Source: Capronia americana (taxonomy: Eukaryota > Ascomycota > Eurotiomycetes > Chaetothyriales > Herpotrichiellaceae). From it: a stretch of 64,000 nt of DNA. The notes beneath the pieces are model-generated. The model was not told where the DNA came from, searched no databases, and saw nothing but the letters and a program-made list of their open reading frames with translations. Shown here one piece after another: positions 52,747 through 63,757 of the stretch. Location: positions 682,001-746,000 of the forward strand of contig JADWQD010000008.1 of the NCBI GenBank assembly GCA_016110215.1. Reading direction: 5' to 3'. A program made the position numbers and the translations under genes. Within the stretch, counting starts at the first letter, position 1; every line of letters starts with the position of its first letter.

Positions 52747-55700
52747 ATGCCCTTTAACCCATTTTTGGATAACTATGGCGACGGTACATGGACAGATCTG
52801 GAAGCATCCGACTCCGAAGCCTCTGAGCACGACTCACAACACGACTACAACTCACAATCCTCCGATAGTCCTTCCCCTCGTCTACATGCCCAGATCATCG
52901 AGCTCTCCTCTGAGGCGTCTAACGGAGAGGAAGACACCGCAAACGTGCCAGACATACTCCCCTACAAGCACAGGATCAACGCTCGGAGTGAAGAAGTGGA
53001 TAAAAAGGATGAGGAGCCAACGGACACCCATATTCTTCAGGAGCGGGATCGAGAGCCGTTCGGGGACCATGAACACGTCAGTTTACTCAACAGATTCATG
53101 AAAGATCCGACGAACGGCGATAGACCTCATGGCGGCCTCCAAGCTGGGCAAATCAAACTGGACTCAGCGGAAATCCCAAGCGTCGGTGGAGAAGTGGACG
53201 TGTCCGAGAATGTCGGAGCTATTGGTCTAGAATGCGAACGTTGCTTGAGGGACCTCGGGAGATGTGATGGTGTTCTGCCCATCTGTGGCAGATGTGCGGC
53301 TTTGCAAATAAAAACTTGCCAGTGGCCTTCAGCCGACCTCCCGCGTGCGAGGCTCCGTATGAGTGACCGGTTAAGACGCGTGCCTTCTTCCACCCCTCCA
53401 TCACCACGCTATGCCAAGTCAGCTACACCTAAAGGGCCTGTGCCGAGTCAGAATACGGGATGGACTGATCTGGCGCCATCTATAGACGACCCCGGGAGGC
53501 TAGAAACATATAGCGACCTGGTTCAAACCGATGTCACTTCGCACAACGATTCAAATCAGGTCAAGGACCTGGTCTTCAGCGATGTCCTTCCTACCACGAC
53601 CATTGAAGATGAGGCAAACGCACAGCGCCGAGCGTCTCCCAAGCCCCCTCGCACCATGAAGTATCTGGATCTCTGCAATTCCGACCCCACTACTGCGTCT
53701 CCCTCTCCAAAGAAATGTAGACACTGTGCCACAAGCGGATCGAAATGCGATGGTGAGCGGCCTTGCCATTCCTGTGTCAAATATAGGAGGCACTGCTACG
53801 ACAATAATCCGAAGTCGTCGAAACGTCGGCCAGGGTCCGCTTTGAAAATGCCCAGCAATTCGCAGACAGCGGTCGAAGAGAAACAGTCCACCAGCGAAGC
53901 AGCAGCAAACCAGAGAAGAGATCAAGAAGAAAATGCACCTGCCCATTCGCCAGAGAGCTGGCCGATCGAGTCAAGTATCGTGGAGCCAGTGCATCCTTCT
54001 GTAGGCAAAAGTTTAAACCTCCATCCTGCAAAGACTTCGGTTGCTGCTAGTCCGACCAGCAAGCGGACCACCAAGGTATACATGGTGAACGCTGACGCAT
54101 CTGACACGAGGAGGGTGTTCTGCAAACAATGCATCAGCTGTCACAGCACTTGTGATGCTTCGCTCCCCTGCGACCGGTGCCTAATAAGAGGTATTGGTCA
54201 TCTGTGTTCTTACTCTGAACGCCATGTTCCTGCAGCGAGTGGTTCGAATGAATCCAAGGGAGCATCTACAGACTTTGGCGATCCCGCGACTTCTCGAACG
54301 GCATCTGTGATTTCAGCACCAGGCCTCTCCGGTCTGAGGAGGGCTCGAGTAAAGAATGCCGACCCCAAAGAGACACGGATGGTCTTCTGCAATGGCTGTG
54401 CAAAATGCCACATTCGCTGTGATGCTGTGAGTCTTCTCCAAAGTTATCCGTCTCGCTAGAGCATCGAGCATATCCGTTCCAGCTGAGAATCTATTTGTTT
54501 ATTGACGAAATTTCAGATGCTTCCCTGCCGCAGCTGTGAAAGACGAGGCATCTTGTGTTCCTATTCCGATCGCTACGTCGCGAGCTTTGAAGATGGTAGC
54601 GTAGCACCCATCGATCCTGGCTGTTCAACTACATCGTCGACCACATCCGCTCTCCCGTCCACGACGCTTGTGGACGACACTCCATCAAACCCAGAAACAC
54701 AATATCTCGCTCAGGCCGTGTCAGACGATGAAGTTGATGGTGATATAGTACACGAAGAAGACCCGGAGGATACGATCCAGGTCAAAAGGTCCGGTAGACT
54801 ACCTGGGGCAGTCCAGGACAGCATCGCCAATGTTTCCAAGTCACCAGAGAGGCGGCACACATCAAATTCGTACAAACGTAAAGCATCTAATTCTCTGCCA
54901 CCGTCTGACATCTCCGACCCCCAACAACCACCACAGAAACGCGCAAGACTCGGATCCGAAGATGGCCCCTGGAAGCCGTCAGGGGGTGCAAGAAGAAATG
55001 CGCAAAGGCCCGATGACCATGCACCCACGACTCGCTCTACTTCGGCAGGCGAGTACCATTCATACACGAGACTGCCTCCCATAGGCTCCACACACGCTAA
55101 CAGAGGGGAAGAACGTGACGACGACGACGACGACGCCGTCTCGGTGCGTCCCGAGGAAGTGCCTTTCGCTATCCGCGAGGTCTTCGCTAGTATGCCGCAA
55201 GATGTGCTCCTGGACATCACTGAAGTTTCCGGCCGCGGCCCCAGACTGCTCGCGCGATTCGGGGTTCCTCAGAAGCAGCCGGACGAGTACTCGATAAACG
55301 AGCCTGCCATACGCAGCCGCGAGAGACGCGCCGCACTGCCCGTCATGGAAACCCTTCTCAAGCTCCGCGAGAGGTCCGACACGAGAGCTCTGCGCCGCTT
55401 GATGAAAATGATCATTGCGAACCCACTGACGAGGTGGGATCAGATGAGCAAGGCGGAGCAGGAGGAGCTGAGGGAGCAGAAGCATCAAGAACTCGCCGAG
55501 GAGAGGGACAAATGCGGCCGAAGTGCAAATGCCTTTTCGAATCAGATTCTGAAGCTTGCCACCAGCTGTGTTGGAAAAGCCGCCATGTTGCAATTTCTCA
55601 TGCAGAGCCGGACGGCGAAGCTGAGGGTGATGTCGCTCTTTGAAGGCTTGGTGGACATGGAGGAGGATGGGAAGCTGAGGTTGCTTGCGGGGGATCGTGG

Positions 55701-56068
55701 CTTTCAAAACCACGACGAGGAGGAGACCAGCTCCACGATTACCTACGAAGGTGAAGGGGAGGATGCAACTGAGGATGGAACTGAGGCGGCGAGGTTCGCC
55801 TGTAAATGGCAAGCCTGTGGGAAAAGCTTCGACGCCGCCCCCCCCCTCTACGTGAGTCCTCCCTCGTCTCATTTCACCTAGCAGATTGTCCTTGAGATCC
55901 TCCCTGTGCTGACAAGCGGCGCCTTAGAAACACCTCTGTGAAGACCACGTTGGGCGCAGAGCCGAGGGGACATTCCAACCTTTTTGCCTCTGGCAGGGTT
56001 GTCGTTTTGGAACCAAGCACCGGCGAGACCGTCTCATTCGGCACATGAAGACTCATCTTCGCCGTTGA
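52747..56068 (+). CDS. Protein with four Zn2Cys6 clusters and two C2H2 fingers
   Basis: Three exons, 52747-54426, 54517-55851 and 55928-56068 (introns 90 and 76 nt), give 1051 residues. Four complete six-cysteine clusters are spaced along it: Cys163-191, Cys324-350, Cys459-487 and Cys548-574, all C-X2-C-X6-C-X5/6-C-X2-C-X6/7/8-C. Clusters three and four share a wider block (N-A-D...T-R...V-F-C...C-D-A...L-P-C...L-C-S-Y-S), showing an internal duplication. A middle region (about 755-905) is helical and mixed-charge. The C-terminus has two C2H2 fingers: C989-X4-C994-X12-H1007-X4-H1012 and C1025-X4-C1030-X13-H1044-X3-H1048. The first finger is assembled across the last intron. Linkers are rich in Ser, Pro and acidic residues. 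Most fungal regulators have one zinc cluster; the role here is unknown, with a DNA- or chromatin-binding function most likely. Confidence 0.88.
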
Positions 56069-56761
56069 AGTCGTGGCAAAATGTCATAATTGTATTAGAC
56101 CGGGGTTTAAAGCAAGACTAATAATCAACCCGTCTGAACAGCCCATATTAGTGCGTAGTGAGGAACAAGACCCAGACTTGTATGTGTAAGTGAAGAGCCA
56201 CGTGAAACGTCTTTCCCCTATCCCAGATATTGAAAGATGTATATACAACATGTATTGCGAACGTGTAGGCAGCTGGCAGCACTTTGAATCGGACAGTCGA
56301 AACTCTTACGACTATACTGCACTGTAAAAGAGGGTCCGAATCCAAGGTGTATACATGTACCGGAACGACAAGAGTGTCCCTGGTCTGGTCGGATACTAGC
56401 TAGATCTCGCAGATTCCATACACCGGGCCACGGACCATAGAGCCATAGTCTGTACCTAGTACTACAGTTGAGTAACTACTATGGACTCTCCGTTGACGCT
56501 TCCATACTGCTACAGTTCAGTATCGATTCTCCGTTCATGCTTCATCAAGGGTGCCCTGCCGGGGAGGTGCATGGGACATGAGCAAGCTATGTATGTATGC
56601 CTGCCCACTAAGAGACAGGCAACACACACAGACACACCGTACGGAGTGGATGGAGTATTTGAGAATGACCCTGACCTGGCCTGGCCCGACCTGACCTGAC
56701 CTGCTCTGCCCTGCCCTGCCTACTGTGTACAGTATAGTACTCCCGCCGCACTTGGACCAAA
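56069..56761. other. Convergent 3' region
   Basis: About 690 nt between facing stop codons of the zinc-cluster gene and the dioxygenase. It ends in a CCTG-rich tract (56668-56721). No gene seen. Confidence 0.5.
56668..56721. repeat. CCTG/CTGACC-rich low-complexity tract
   Basis: Imperfect repeats of CCTGACC, CCTGGCC and CTGCC in the 3' flank of the TauD-type gene. Confidence 0.7.
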
Positions 56762-58174
56762 CTATCCGTCCACCAGGACCCCATCAACCTGCAGCTCGTC
56801 CGGGCCCAGCAAGCCCAACGCCTGCCTTCTCGTCGGCGCGTTCGGGTCAAAGTACGGCTTCTCGGCGAGGGACGTCACCCGTGTGCCGTGCCGGGGGTGC
56901 GCGCCCGCATAGTCCCAGCTCGCATTGTGGATCTGAAGAAAGGCGAGCAGGAGAAGCATGTCAGTGACTGCATCGACACACACACGCGCACGCGCGCGCC
57001 CCGAGATGGGGTTGGGGAAAGAAAATATACAGGCGCGCGCGCACACACACACACACAGAGAGAGAGAGACAGGAAAGAGAGGGAGGACATACCGTGATGC
57101 GATTATCCCACAGGGCACTCGTGCCGGGCGTCCAGCGGAAGCGCACCTGAATGTCCACGTTCTTCTCGTACACGTCGTACAGGTACCCGAGGATCACGTC
57201 GCTCTCGGCCTTGTCGAGCCCGACGATCCGGTCCGTCATCGCGCGGTTCACCCACAGCGCCTTCCATCCGGTCGCGGGGTGGACCCGGACCAGCGGGTGC
57301 GTGCGCTCGATATACTTAGGCCCGGCCGTCGGGTTGTCCTTGTCCAGGTAAGGGTGCGCGGACCGGTAGACGGCGTACTTGCCGTCGATGATCTTGCGGA
57401 AGTCCGGCGACAGTTTTTCGTACGCCGCGTAGCCCGAGGCCCAGAGCGTGTCGCCGCCCACGGGGGGAACGGTGTCGTTGTGCAGGTGCGTGATGCCGGC
57501 GGGTTGGCGCTCGTGCACCAGGTCCGTGTGCCAGCGCGACGCGCCGCCCGGTTTGCGGAAACTGGCGGCGAATTCTTGGGCTTGCAGCGCGGGCCAGATG
57601 ACGGTGACGCCGGTGACGCCGGGGACTTGGGGCACTTGGGGCTACAGACAGCCCGAAGGAAAACCACACATTAGTATCGTGTTGATCAACACGACGTTTT
57701 GAAGGGGGGGGAGGGGAAAGGGAGTCGTACATGAACTTCCACCTCGCCGTAGTATTCGCCGAGTTCCTTTTGTTGCTGGGGCGAAAGATCCTGGTCGCGG
57801 AAGAACACGACGCTCCTCTCTGCGATCAACAGTGCGAGCTCATCCTTCTGCTGGTCTGTCAGGTCCTTCAGCTGCAGGCCTTCGATCTCGGTGCCAATGT
57901 AGGCGGTCAGGTCAGTGACTTTCGTCGCGGCGCTGAACAGGGCGGACTTCGACTTGTCGGCACGAGCGCCGGCGTCACTGTACGGACGGTCTGTATTTCG
58001 AATCTTATATACGTCTTGGAGGTAGAGCGGGCGGTTGGGACGGTAGGGGTAGCCTTCGCTGAGGTCGATGCCGGCTTTCTTCAGGCGGTTGTACGCCGGC
58101 TCGGGGAGTCCCAGCGTGTCTTTCTTGGGGACCACGAAATCGGTCAAGCTGGGTTCAGTCAGAGCAGGAGCCAT
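56762..58174 (-). CDS. TauD/TfdA-family 2-oxoglutarate-dependent dioxygenase
   Basis: Non-haem Fe(II) enzyme that uses oxygen and 2-oxoglutarate to hydroxylate substrates such as taurine, other sulfonates or carboxylates. Three exons, 57731-58174, 57093-57641 and 56762-56932, give 387 residues. The facial triad is visible: His186-X-Asp188 (W-H-T-D-L) and His346 (R-H-G-T-R-V), with Arg349 a candidate for binding the 2-oxoglutarate carboxylate. The N-terminal 70 residues (P-Y-R-P-N-R-P-L-Y-L-Q-D) and the N-N-aligned D-Y-A-G-A-H loop are as in fungal alpha-ketoglutarate-dependent sulfonate dioxygenases such as yeast Jlp1. Intron 2 is 160 nt and filled with alternating CA/CG repeats. The gene diverges from a Dal5-like permease. 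The substrate cannot be determined here. Confidence 0.9.
56975..57069. repeat. CA/CG and GA microsatellites forming a GC hairpin inside an intron
   Basis: Within intron 2 of the dioxygenase: a CA/CG tract at 56975-57000 and a CG/CA/GA tract at 57032-57069. The inner ends (56991-57000 and 57032-57041) are perfectly inverted over ten bases (GGCGCGCGCG) with a 31-nt loop. Confidence 0.85.
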
Positions 58175-59202
58175 GTTTCCTGTTTCGACGCTTTAGGTGG
58201 CGATGGGCTGCGGTAGACTAGAGAAGAGTCAAAGCGAGGTTAGGGCGCGAGAAACGCGTTTCGAGCTTGCTGAGCGTTCGCGGCGCTTTTTCAATCAAAG
58301 AACCACGTCGTTCGTCGTGCACATCTGGCGTCGAGGCTGCTTGCTTACCCATCCACTTGGACATATCTCCGTCCCCCACGCTCGTAAGATGGCGAGATCA
58401 CCATCATGTATTGCGTGCACTTGCCGGCTATCCAGCCAGTCCAGTCGGCACGCCAACAAGTACCTAGCTGCATGTACAGAATGAGCCTACCATGCGAGGA
58501 GCGAGCCAGAACCACAGCCAGACGGAGATAACACCAGCAGGGTGCCGCGTTGTCGTCGACTTTGCCTTCTTACCCCGCTCAGGCAGGTCCCTTATCAGGT
58601 CAATTGGCGATGTCGTATTCGGTCGAGAGCTGGCCGGTATTCGAAGACGATGTGTGGCAGGGGGGTTGCAATACGGTCTGCTCGCGGAGTCACGTGTCCT
58701 CTGCATGATGGCGTGCTTATACCCCTTTATTTGTCGACATTCCTCCAACTAAAATTGTACGATTGCCATGCCAGACAGGCAGGACGGGCAGGTGGCATGT
58801 TGAGTCTTTCTGAATCCGGCGTAGAACTTGTACATGCCGAGGATCTTCTGCATGGGACGGTGGTCCTGATGGTTCCCAGTGGAGGCTGAAGGGCCGGAAT
58901 GTCTCGTTGTCGTGACAAATGGCGGTCTTTGGAGATGGCTCGAATGGGCTGTTATCAAGCAGTGACAAGCATGTGAGCCGAGGAGAGACGAGATGGTAGA
59001 GGAAAGGATGTGCAGCACGCAATCATAAAGCAAAAGGTGCGACCAAGTGGGATGAGACCTAGCTTTGTTGTGTTCCTGTCAGGCCAGACCGGTCAAGAAC
59101 TCAAGCAAGAGAAGCTTTGAAAGCCACGCTCGGAAGTCTGGAACTCTATTTGATCAGTATAGTGGCCAAGAGGTAGCACAGCCCTGTTGTTGGTCAACAA
59201 AG
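58175..59202. promoter_or_regulatory. Divergent promoter region, dioxygenase / permease
   Basis: A 1028-nt gap between opposite starts. A TCACGTG sequence at 58690-58696 fits a Cbf1-type E-box, which in yeasts marks sulfur genes, but single E-boxes occur by chance and no others flank it. No gene seen. Confidence 0.4.
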
Positions 59203-60757
59203 ATGGCGTTTCATGGCGACAGCAAAGTGGTCGATGTCAAAGGCTTCGAAGCCGACCCGCAAAGCATTGTGAGAGCTGCCACCAGCTCGGAAGAAGATCT
59301 CTCAGACCCGGTCCATGCGAAGCCAAAGCGCAAATGGCAGTCCTACATCTGGGACACGCTGGACAAGCCACTTGAGGAACGCCGCCTGCTGTTCAAGCTC
59401 GATGCTGCGGTCCTTACCTTTGCGACACTGGGGTACTTTATCAAGTACCTAGATCAGATCAACATCAACAATGCCTTTGTGTCGGGCATGAAGGAGGATC
59501 TGGGGTTGTACAAGAATCAGCTCAATTACATGCAAACATGCTGGACTGTAGGTTATGTGATCGGCGAGGTACCTTGTGAGTTCTTCCTCCGGAAACATCT
59601 GGGGAGCGACCATTAACGTGTCTTTTCCAGCCAATATGATCCTGACTCGCGTCCGGCCCTCCATTTGGATCCCTGCCATGGAACTCACATGGACGGTATT
59701 GACGTTTTGCCTTTGCAAATGCAACTCCGCTGGTTCGATTTATGCCCTCCGGTTCCTCATCGGTTTGGCTGAGTCAACTTTCTACCCTGGAATGCAGTAC
59801 ATCATCGGCTCGTGGTATCGTCGGGACGAGCTCGCGAAGCGGTCATGTATCTTCCACACCGCGTCTGCCATCGGTTCAATGTTTTCTGGATACCTCATGG
59901 CGGCCGTCTACCATCTCGGAGGCAAAGGAGGGTACCGCGGATGGCAGTGGCTGTTTATTGTGGACGGCATAATTTCTCTGCCCATCGCCATATCAGGATT
60001 CTTCCTCCTCCCAGATGTGCCGGAGATTACACGGGCATGGTACTTCACGCCTGCAGAACGCGCACTTGCGCAGAAGCGGATGCAACTGGAAGGCCGGGCA
60101 CCGCGCGCGCCATATACGAAAGCGAAGTTCAAGAGGATCTTCACCTCGTGGCATATTTACACCCTGGCAATTCTGTACATGACTTTCAACAACGCTGGGT
60201 CGGGGGTCGCCCAACCCACGTTTGCACAGTATCTCAAGGAATCGGAGCACCCAAAGTACACCGTGAGTCAGATCAACACATACCCGACGACAACATATGC
60301 CGTGCAGATTGTCAGTACGCTGGCATATGCTTGGACATCGGACAGTGTGTTCCGTGGTGCAAGATGGCCACCTATCGTGTTTGGTGGCGTGGTCTCCATC
60401 ATCGCCTACGCCAGTCTGGCCGTCTGGGATATTCCAACCGGTTGGCATTGGGCATGCTATATCATCGCCGGATGCGGCGGTGGCTTGAGTGGACTCTGCA
60501 TGGCGTGGGCACATGAAATCTGCTCGGATGACAACGAGGAAAGAGCAATCGTTGTCGGAACCATGAACGAGCTGGCGTATGTGTTCCAGGCCTGGCTGCC
60601 GTTAGTAGTCTGGCAACAGATCGACGCACCAAGGTATCACAAGGGCTTTGTGACGTCGGCATGCCTCGCTGCTGCCATGATTGTCACCTCCCTCGTGATA
60701 AGGGTATTGTGGAAGAGGGAGCTGGCGAAGAAGGCCAAGGTGGGTGCTGTTGCTTGA
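59203..60757 (+). CDS. MFS anion permease, Dal5/allantoate (ACS) family
   Basis: Two exons, 59203-59575 and 59631-60757 (55-nt intron), give 499 residues with twelve membrane helices. The first helix is preceded by L-E-E-R-R-L-L-F-K-L-D, then Y-F-I-K-Y-L-D-Q-I-N-I-N-N-A-F-V-S-G-M, a hallmark of the anion:cation symporter group. The splice restores the family motif G-Y-V-I-G-E-V-P-S-N-M-I-L-T-R-V-R-P-S. Fungal members import allantoate, nicotinate, pantothenate, biotin precursors, cysteine or sulfonates; the substrate is unknown. An upstream Met could extend the frame to 59065, but the extension is not family-like. Divergent position to a TauD-type enzyme suggests the two handle the same compound. 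Confidence 0.92.
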
Positions 60758-61312
60758 ATGCCGTCAAGGAAGCCTATCGGTGCTGGAGGGAAAGGTACTT
60801 CCTGATAGTGCGCGCAGGCATCATAAGCTCGTAAGCTGACTGGTACCCAGCTTCGTAAACGCCGCCATGACATGCTCCGGGCCGACGAAAGTCAAGCAAT
60901 GCCGCTGCTCGGCCTCGAGCAGGCAAGTCCATCCACAGACGCATGTGTTCAATAACCGACCTGCATCAGTCTACTCGATCCATGAATTTGTCAGCCCTAT
61001 AGAAGATGAACGGAGATAATGCATCTCAAACTCGCATGGATCATGCGTTGTTTGGGTTTTTGGAGAATCACGATATCCCGCAGGCGATATGTACCCGATA
61101 TTGCGTGCTTAGTCGACGATATTTGTTGATTCACACCCTCATACGAGCCGCGAACACTAGACCAATCACAGTAGCTCCGCGGGTTCCAGATGCGGGCTAT
61201 CGTAAACGAGCCGGCTCATATGAGAAGCCAGTATACGTGTACCCATGTCTCCTTGCTGTAAATATTTGCGTTGGACAGTTCGAGAGCTCCTCGTCGCCGT
61301 TGAGTGCCCCAA
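60758..61312. other. Intergenic region, permease 3' / monooxygenase promoter
   Basis: About 555 nt between two plus-strand genes without coding signal. Confidence 0.5.
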
Positions 61313-62881
61313 ATGGCAGAAGACGCTCCTAAAAGGGTTGCCGTGATCGGAGCAGGAATCAGCGGAGTATGCGCGGCAGCACATCTTCTCAAGGCTGGCC
61401 TGGAAGTAGTCGTGTTCGAGCGGTCGAATATCGCGGGTGGAGTGTGGCATTTTGATAAGCGGGCTGCTCATGATCCGTCGTCGTATCCAAACGAAATCCC
61501 GTCGAGAGGTGACTATGAGCCAGCACCGGAGCTTGCTTACAGCACCCCTCCGCCAGAAGATGAAGATATCGATGATCTGGAGATCGTCCATGCGCCGCCC
61601 GGGCCATGTTATGCTGGACTCAAGAATAATGTCTCGACGAGAGAGATGAAAGTCAGCCTGGCTTCGTGGCCGCCGGGGACTGAGGATTTTGTCACTCAGA
61701 ACGTCCTCGAGGAGTACATTCAGAGTATCGCGGAGCAGCATGGTGTTAATGCAGTGACCCAATATCGCACTCGAGTCGAAGAAGTGAGGAAACATGAAGA
61801 CCAATGGGTGGTGCGCACGACAACCTTGCAGAAAACAGCGACATCAGGCAGGCGTCTCATAGAGCGGCGCTGGACGTTCGATGCAGTCGTCGTTGCCTCT
61901 GGCCATTATCATATGCCTCGAATACCCGATTATCCTGGTCTTAGCGAGTGGAAACATGCATATCCGGACAGAGTCTGGCACTCGAAGAGATACCGAAATC
62001 CTCAGGCATTCAAGAATCAGAACGTCCTTCTGGTTGGAGCCGGGGTGTCGGCCGCGGATATTGCAAAGGAATCCGTGGGGATTGCCAGGCACATATATCA
62101 GAGTGCTCGAGGCGGGCTATTTGACCTCCCGGCAAGCTTTCTTCCAGAGGGCGCCACCAGAGTAGGGGCCATCAAATCGTTCGAGTTGGAAGCAACACCG
62201 GGTGCTACACGGGGCGACTCCTCCGACCCCATTGCTGGAAAGGTAGTTTTGGAAAACGGAGAGACGCTGTCCAACATCCACGCCGTTGTCCTTTGCACAG
62301 GTTACATAACCTCGTATCCTTTCCTGTCGCACCTTCACCGCGACGACATCTCAGTGGACCAGGCAAATAAGACAGTGCTCGTGACGGCAGAGGGGAACAT
62401 GAATCACAATCTGCACAAGGATATGTTCTACATCGAGGATCCGTCGCTCGTATTTATCGGAGCTCCGTACCACATCGCGACCTTTTCGCTTTTCGAATTC
62501 CAGGGTCAGGCCGCCGCAAGGGTGTTGAGCGGAAAAGCTCAACTGCCAAGCTATGATGAGATGCGTCGAGAGTACGACGAGAGAGTGAGAGCCAAGGGAT
62601 TAGGCAGGGAATTCCACAGCCTCAAGGCTCCAGGGGCCGAAGAAGCATATGTGAAGGACCTCGTTGACTGGGTCAACGCCGATGCTGAGCGACTTGGTGT
62701 TAAGGACAAGATGGTAGGGCACACGGCCGAATGGCATCTTGCGAAGAAGGACAGAGAGGCGAGGATCAAGTTGATATTTGCAGCGAAGGAAGAAGAGAAG
62801 ATAGACAGTGTCGAGGAAGCAGTTGGATTGGCAGGCGAAGGAGGTGAGGCTGCTGAGGGACTGGAATTGGGAAGCACATAG
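61313..62881 (+). CDS. Flavin-containing monooxygenase
   Basis: A single exon encodes 522 residues of the FMO / N-hydroxylating monooxygenase class. The FAD-binding Rossmann motif is at residues 13-18 (G-A-G-I-S-G) after V-A-V-I, with the acidic end of strand two (V-V-F-E-R) as expected. A second dinucleotide motif for NADPH is G-A-G-V-S-A near residues 245-250. V-V-A-S-G-H-Y-H-M-P-R-I-P matches the central FMO motif, and V-L-C-T-G-Y precedes the C-terminal FAD contacts. FMOs oxygenate soft nucleophiles (thiols, thioethers, amines) or insert oxygen in ketones. The Ala/Glu-rich last 30 residues are probably disordered. Lying next to the TauD-type gene and permease, it may act in the same pathway, for example sulfur-compound oxidation; this is inference. 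Confidence 0.92.
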   Translation: MAEDAPKRVAVIGAGISGVCAAAHLLKAGLEVVVFERSNIAGGVWHFDKRAAHDPSSYPNEIPSRGDYEPAPELAYSTPPPEDEDIDDLEIVHAPPGPCYAGLKNNVSTREMKVSLASWPPGTEDFVTQNVLEEYIQSIAEQHGVNAVTQYRTRVEEVRKHEDQWVVRTTTLQKTATSGRRLIERRWTFDAVVVASGHYHMPRIPDYPGLSEWKHAYPDRVWHSKRYRNPQAFKNQNVLLVGAGVSAADIAKESVGIARHIYQSARGGLFDLPASFLPEGATRVGAIKSFELEATPGATRGDSSDPIAGKVVLENGETLSNIHAVVLCTGYITSYPFLSHLHRDDISVDQANKTVLVTAEGNMNHNLHKDMFYIEDPSLVFIGAPYHIATFSLFEFQGQAAARVLSGKAQLPSYDEMRREYDERVRAKGLGREFHSLKAPGAEEAYVKDLVDWVNADAERLGVKDKMVGHTAEWHLAKKDREARIKLIFAAKEEEKIDSVEEAVGLAGEGGEAAEGLELGST

Positions 62882-63060
62882 AGAGTTTGTGATCCGCCCT
62901 AGCAGATTGCGTTTTAGACTTAGACTTCGCCGTACCAGAATTTTCCCAGCTCGACATTGACATTGACATTCGCATTGCGTATCTTCCATTCAACCTGTGT
63001 CCGACCCTTCGATCAGCACCTTTTAATATCTCAACCGTCCTGCGCAACCAAAGCCTAACA

Positions 63061-63472
63061 ATGCCTCCCAAACGTATCGCAGTACAACCCGCTCGCAGGA
63101 CCCAGCCCAAGGGCTACTTCGGCCAGATATATCACACCTTGACATCAGAGGAGAATGCCAGTGTGGTCATCAGTGTCGCTATGTTCGGGGTAGGTCAAGC
63201 TCCATGTTCCCATTTCTTCCGGATCTCATTCATCCTCGCATCTATCCGATGCTGGGTTCATGAGGCAACGCTCCGAAGATCAAACTTGTCTCGTCTACCA
63301 AATCTTCCCTGGAAGTAGCAATGTCAAATCGCGACATAACAAAGATTGGCATTGTCCAAACGAGCCCTCCATTCGAATATTCTCGCATCGAACCCTTGCT
63401 GACTCTCATCTGCAGGCTGCCATCGCATTCTTCAACTCAGAATGGAGCGAGATGCTTCTTCCTGGATTTTAG
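63061..63472 (+). CDS. TOM6: Small subunit of the mitochondrial TOM complex, Tom6-like
   Basis: Two exons, 63061-63189 and 63416-63472, with a 226-nt intron, give only 61 residues. The N-terminus is basic (M-P-P-K-R-I-A-V-Q-P-A-R-R), followed by G-Y-F-G-Q-I-Y-H-T-L-T-S-E-E-N-A-S-V-V, and one C-terminal hydrophobic helix (A-M-F-G-A-A-I-A-F-F) ending in S-E-W-S-E-M-L-L-P. This is the pattern of fungal Tom6, a tail-anchored protein that stabilises the Tom40 translocase of the outer mitochondrial membrane. Identification rests on length, motif order and memory of fungal Tom6 sequences. The intron falls just before the membrane helix and is the longest in the window. Confidence 0.8.
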
Positions 63473-63757
63473 ACCCTCCGCAATCTCGACTCCCAACTCC
63501 TCTCCACCCCGCGTTGGTTCCTAATAGACCACTCCAAGTCGCCTACGGGAACGACTCGAAGACCGTTAGCCGGCCGTTATGTGTATCAACAGATCCTTGT
63601 ACAAAATCTCGACTTGGGACGAAGTAGATGGCGGTTATGCAGTCCCCTGATGCAATGGAATGGACTGCGGTGTGGCCGTTCGGCCTAGGAAGATTTCAGC
63701 TTCAGAACAATCATCGTGGAATCTGAAACCAAGATCACCAAGCCACAAACGGAGCGA
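63473..63757. other. Tom6 3' region
   Basis: About 285 nt with no supported gene between Tom6 and the possible partial gene at the right edge. Confidence 0.45.

Noticed and set aside
55060..55872. Minus-strand frame of 270 codons
   Set aside because: Antisense to exon 2 of the zinc-cluster gene, whose splice phases and C2H2 finger assembly are convincing.
56958..57674. Plus-strand frame of 238 codons
   Set aside because: It is antisense to the well-supported TauD-type gene and crosses its repeat-filled intron; the high-GC third positions explain the open frame.
58690..58696. TCACGTG as proof of sulfur regulation of the dioxygenase/permease pair
   Set aside because: CACGTG also occurs at 993, 22553, 24235 and elsewhere in the window, close to chance expectation; kept only as a weak hint.
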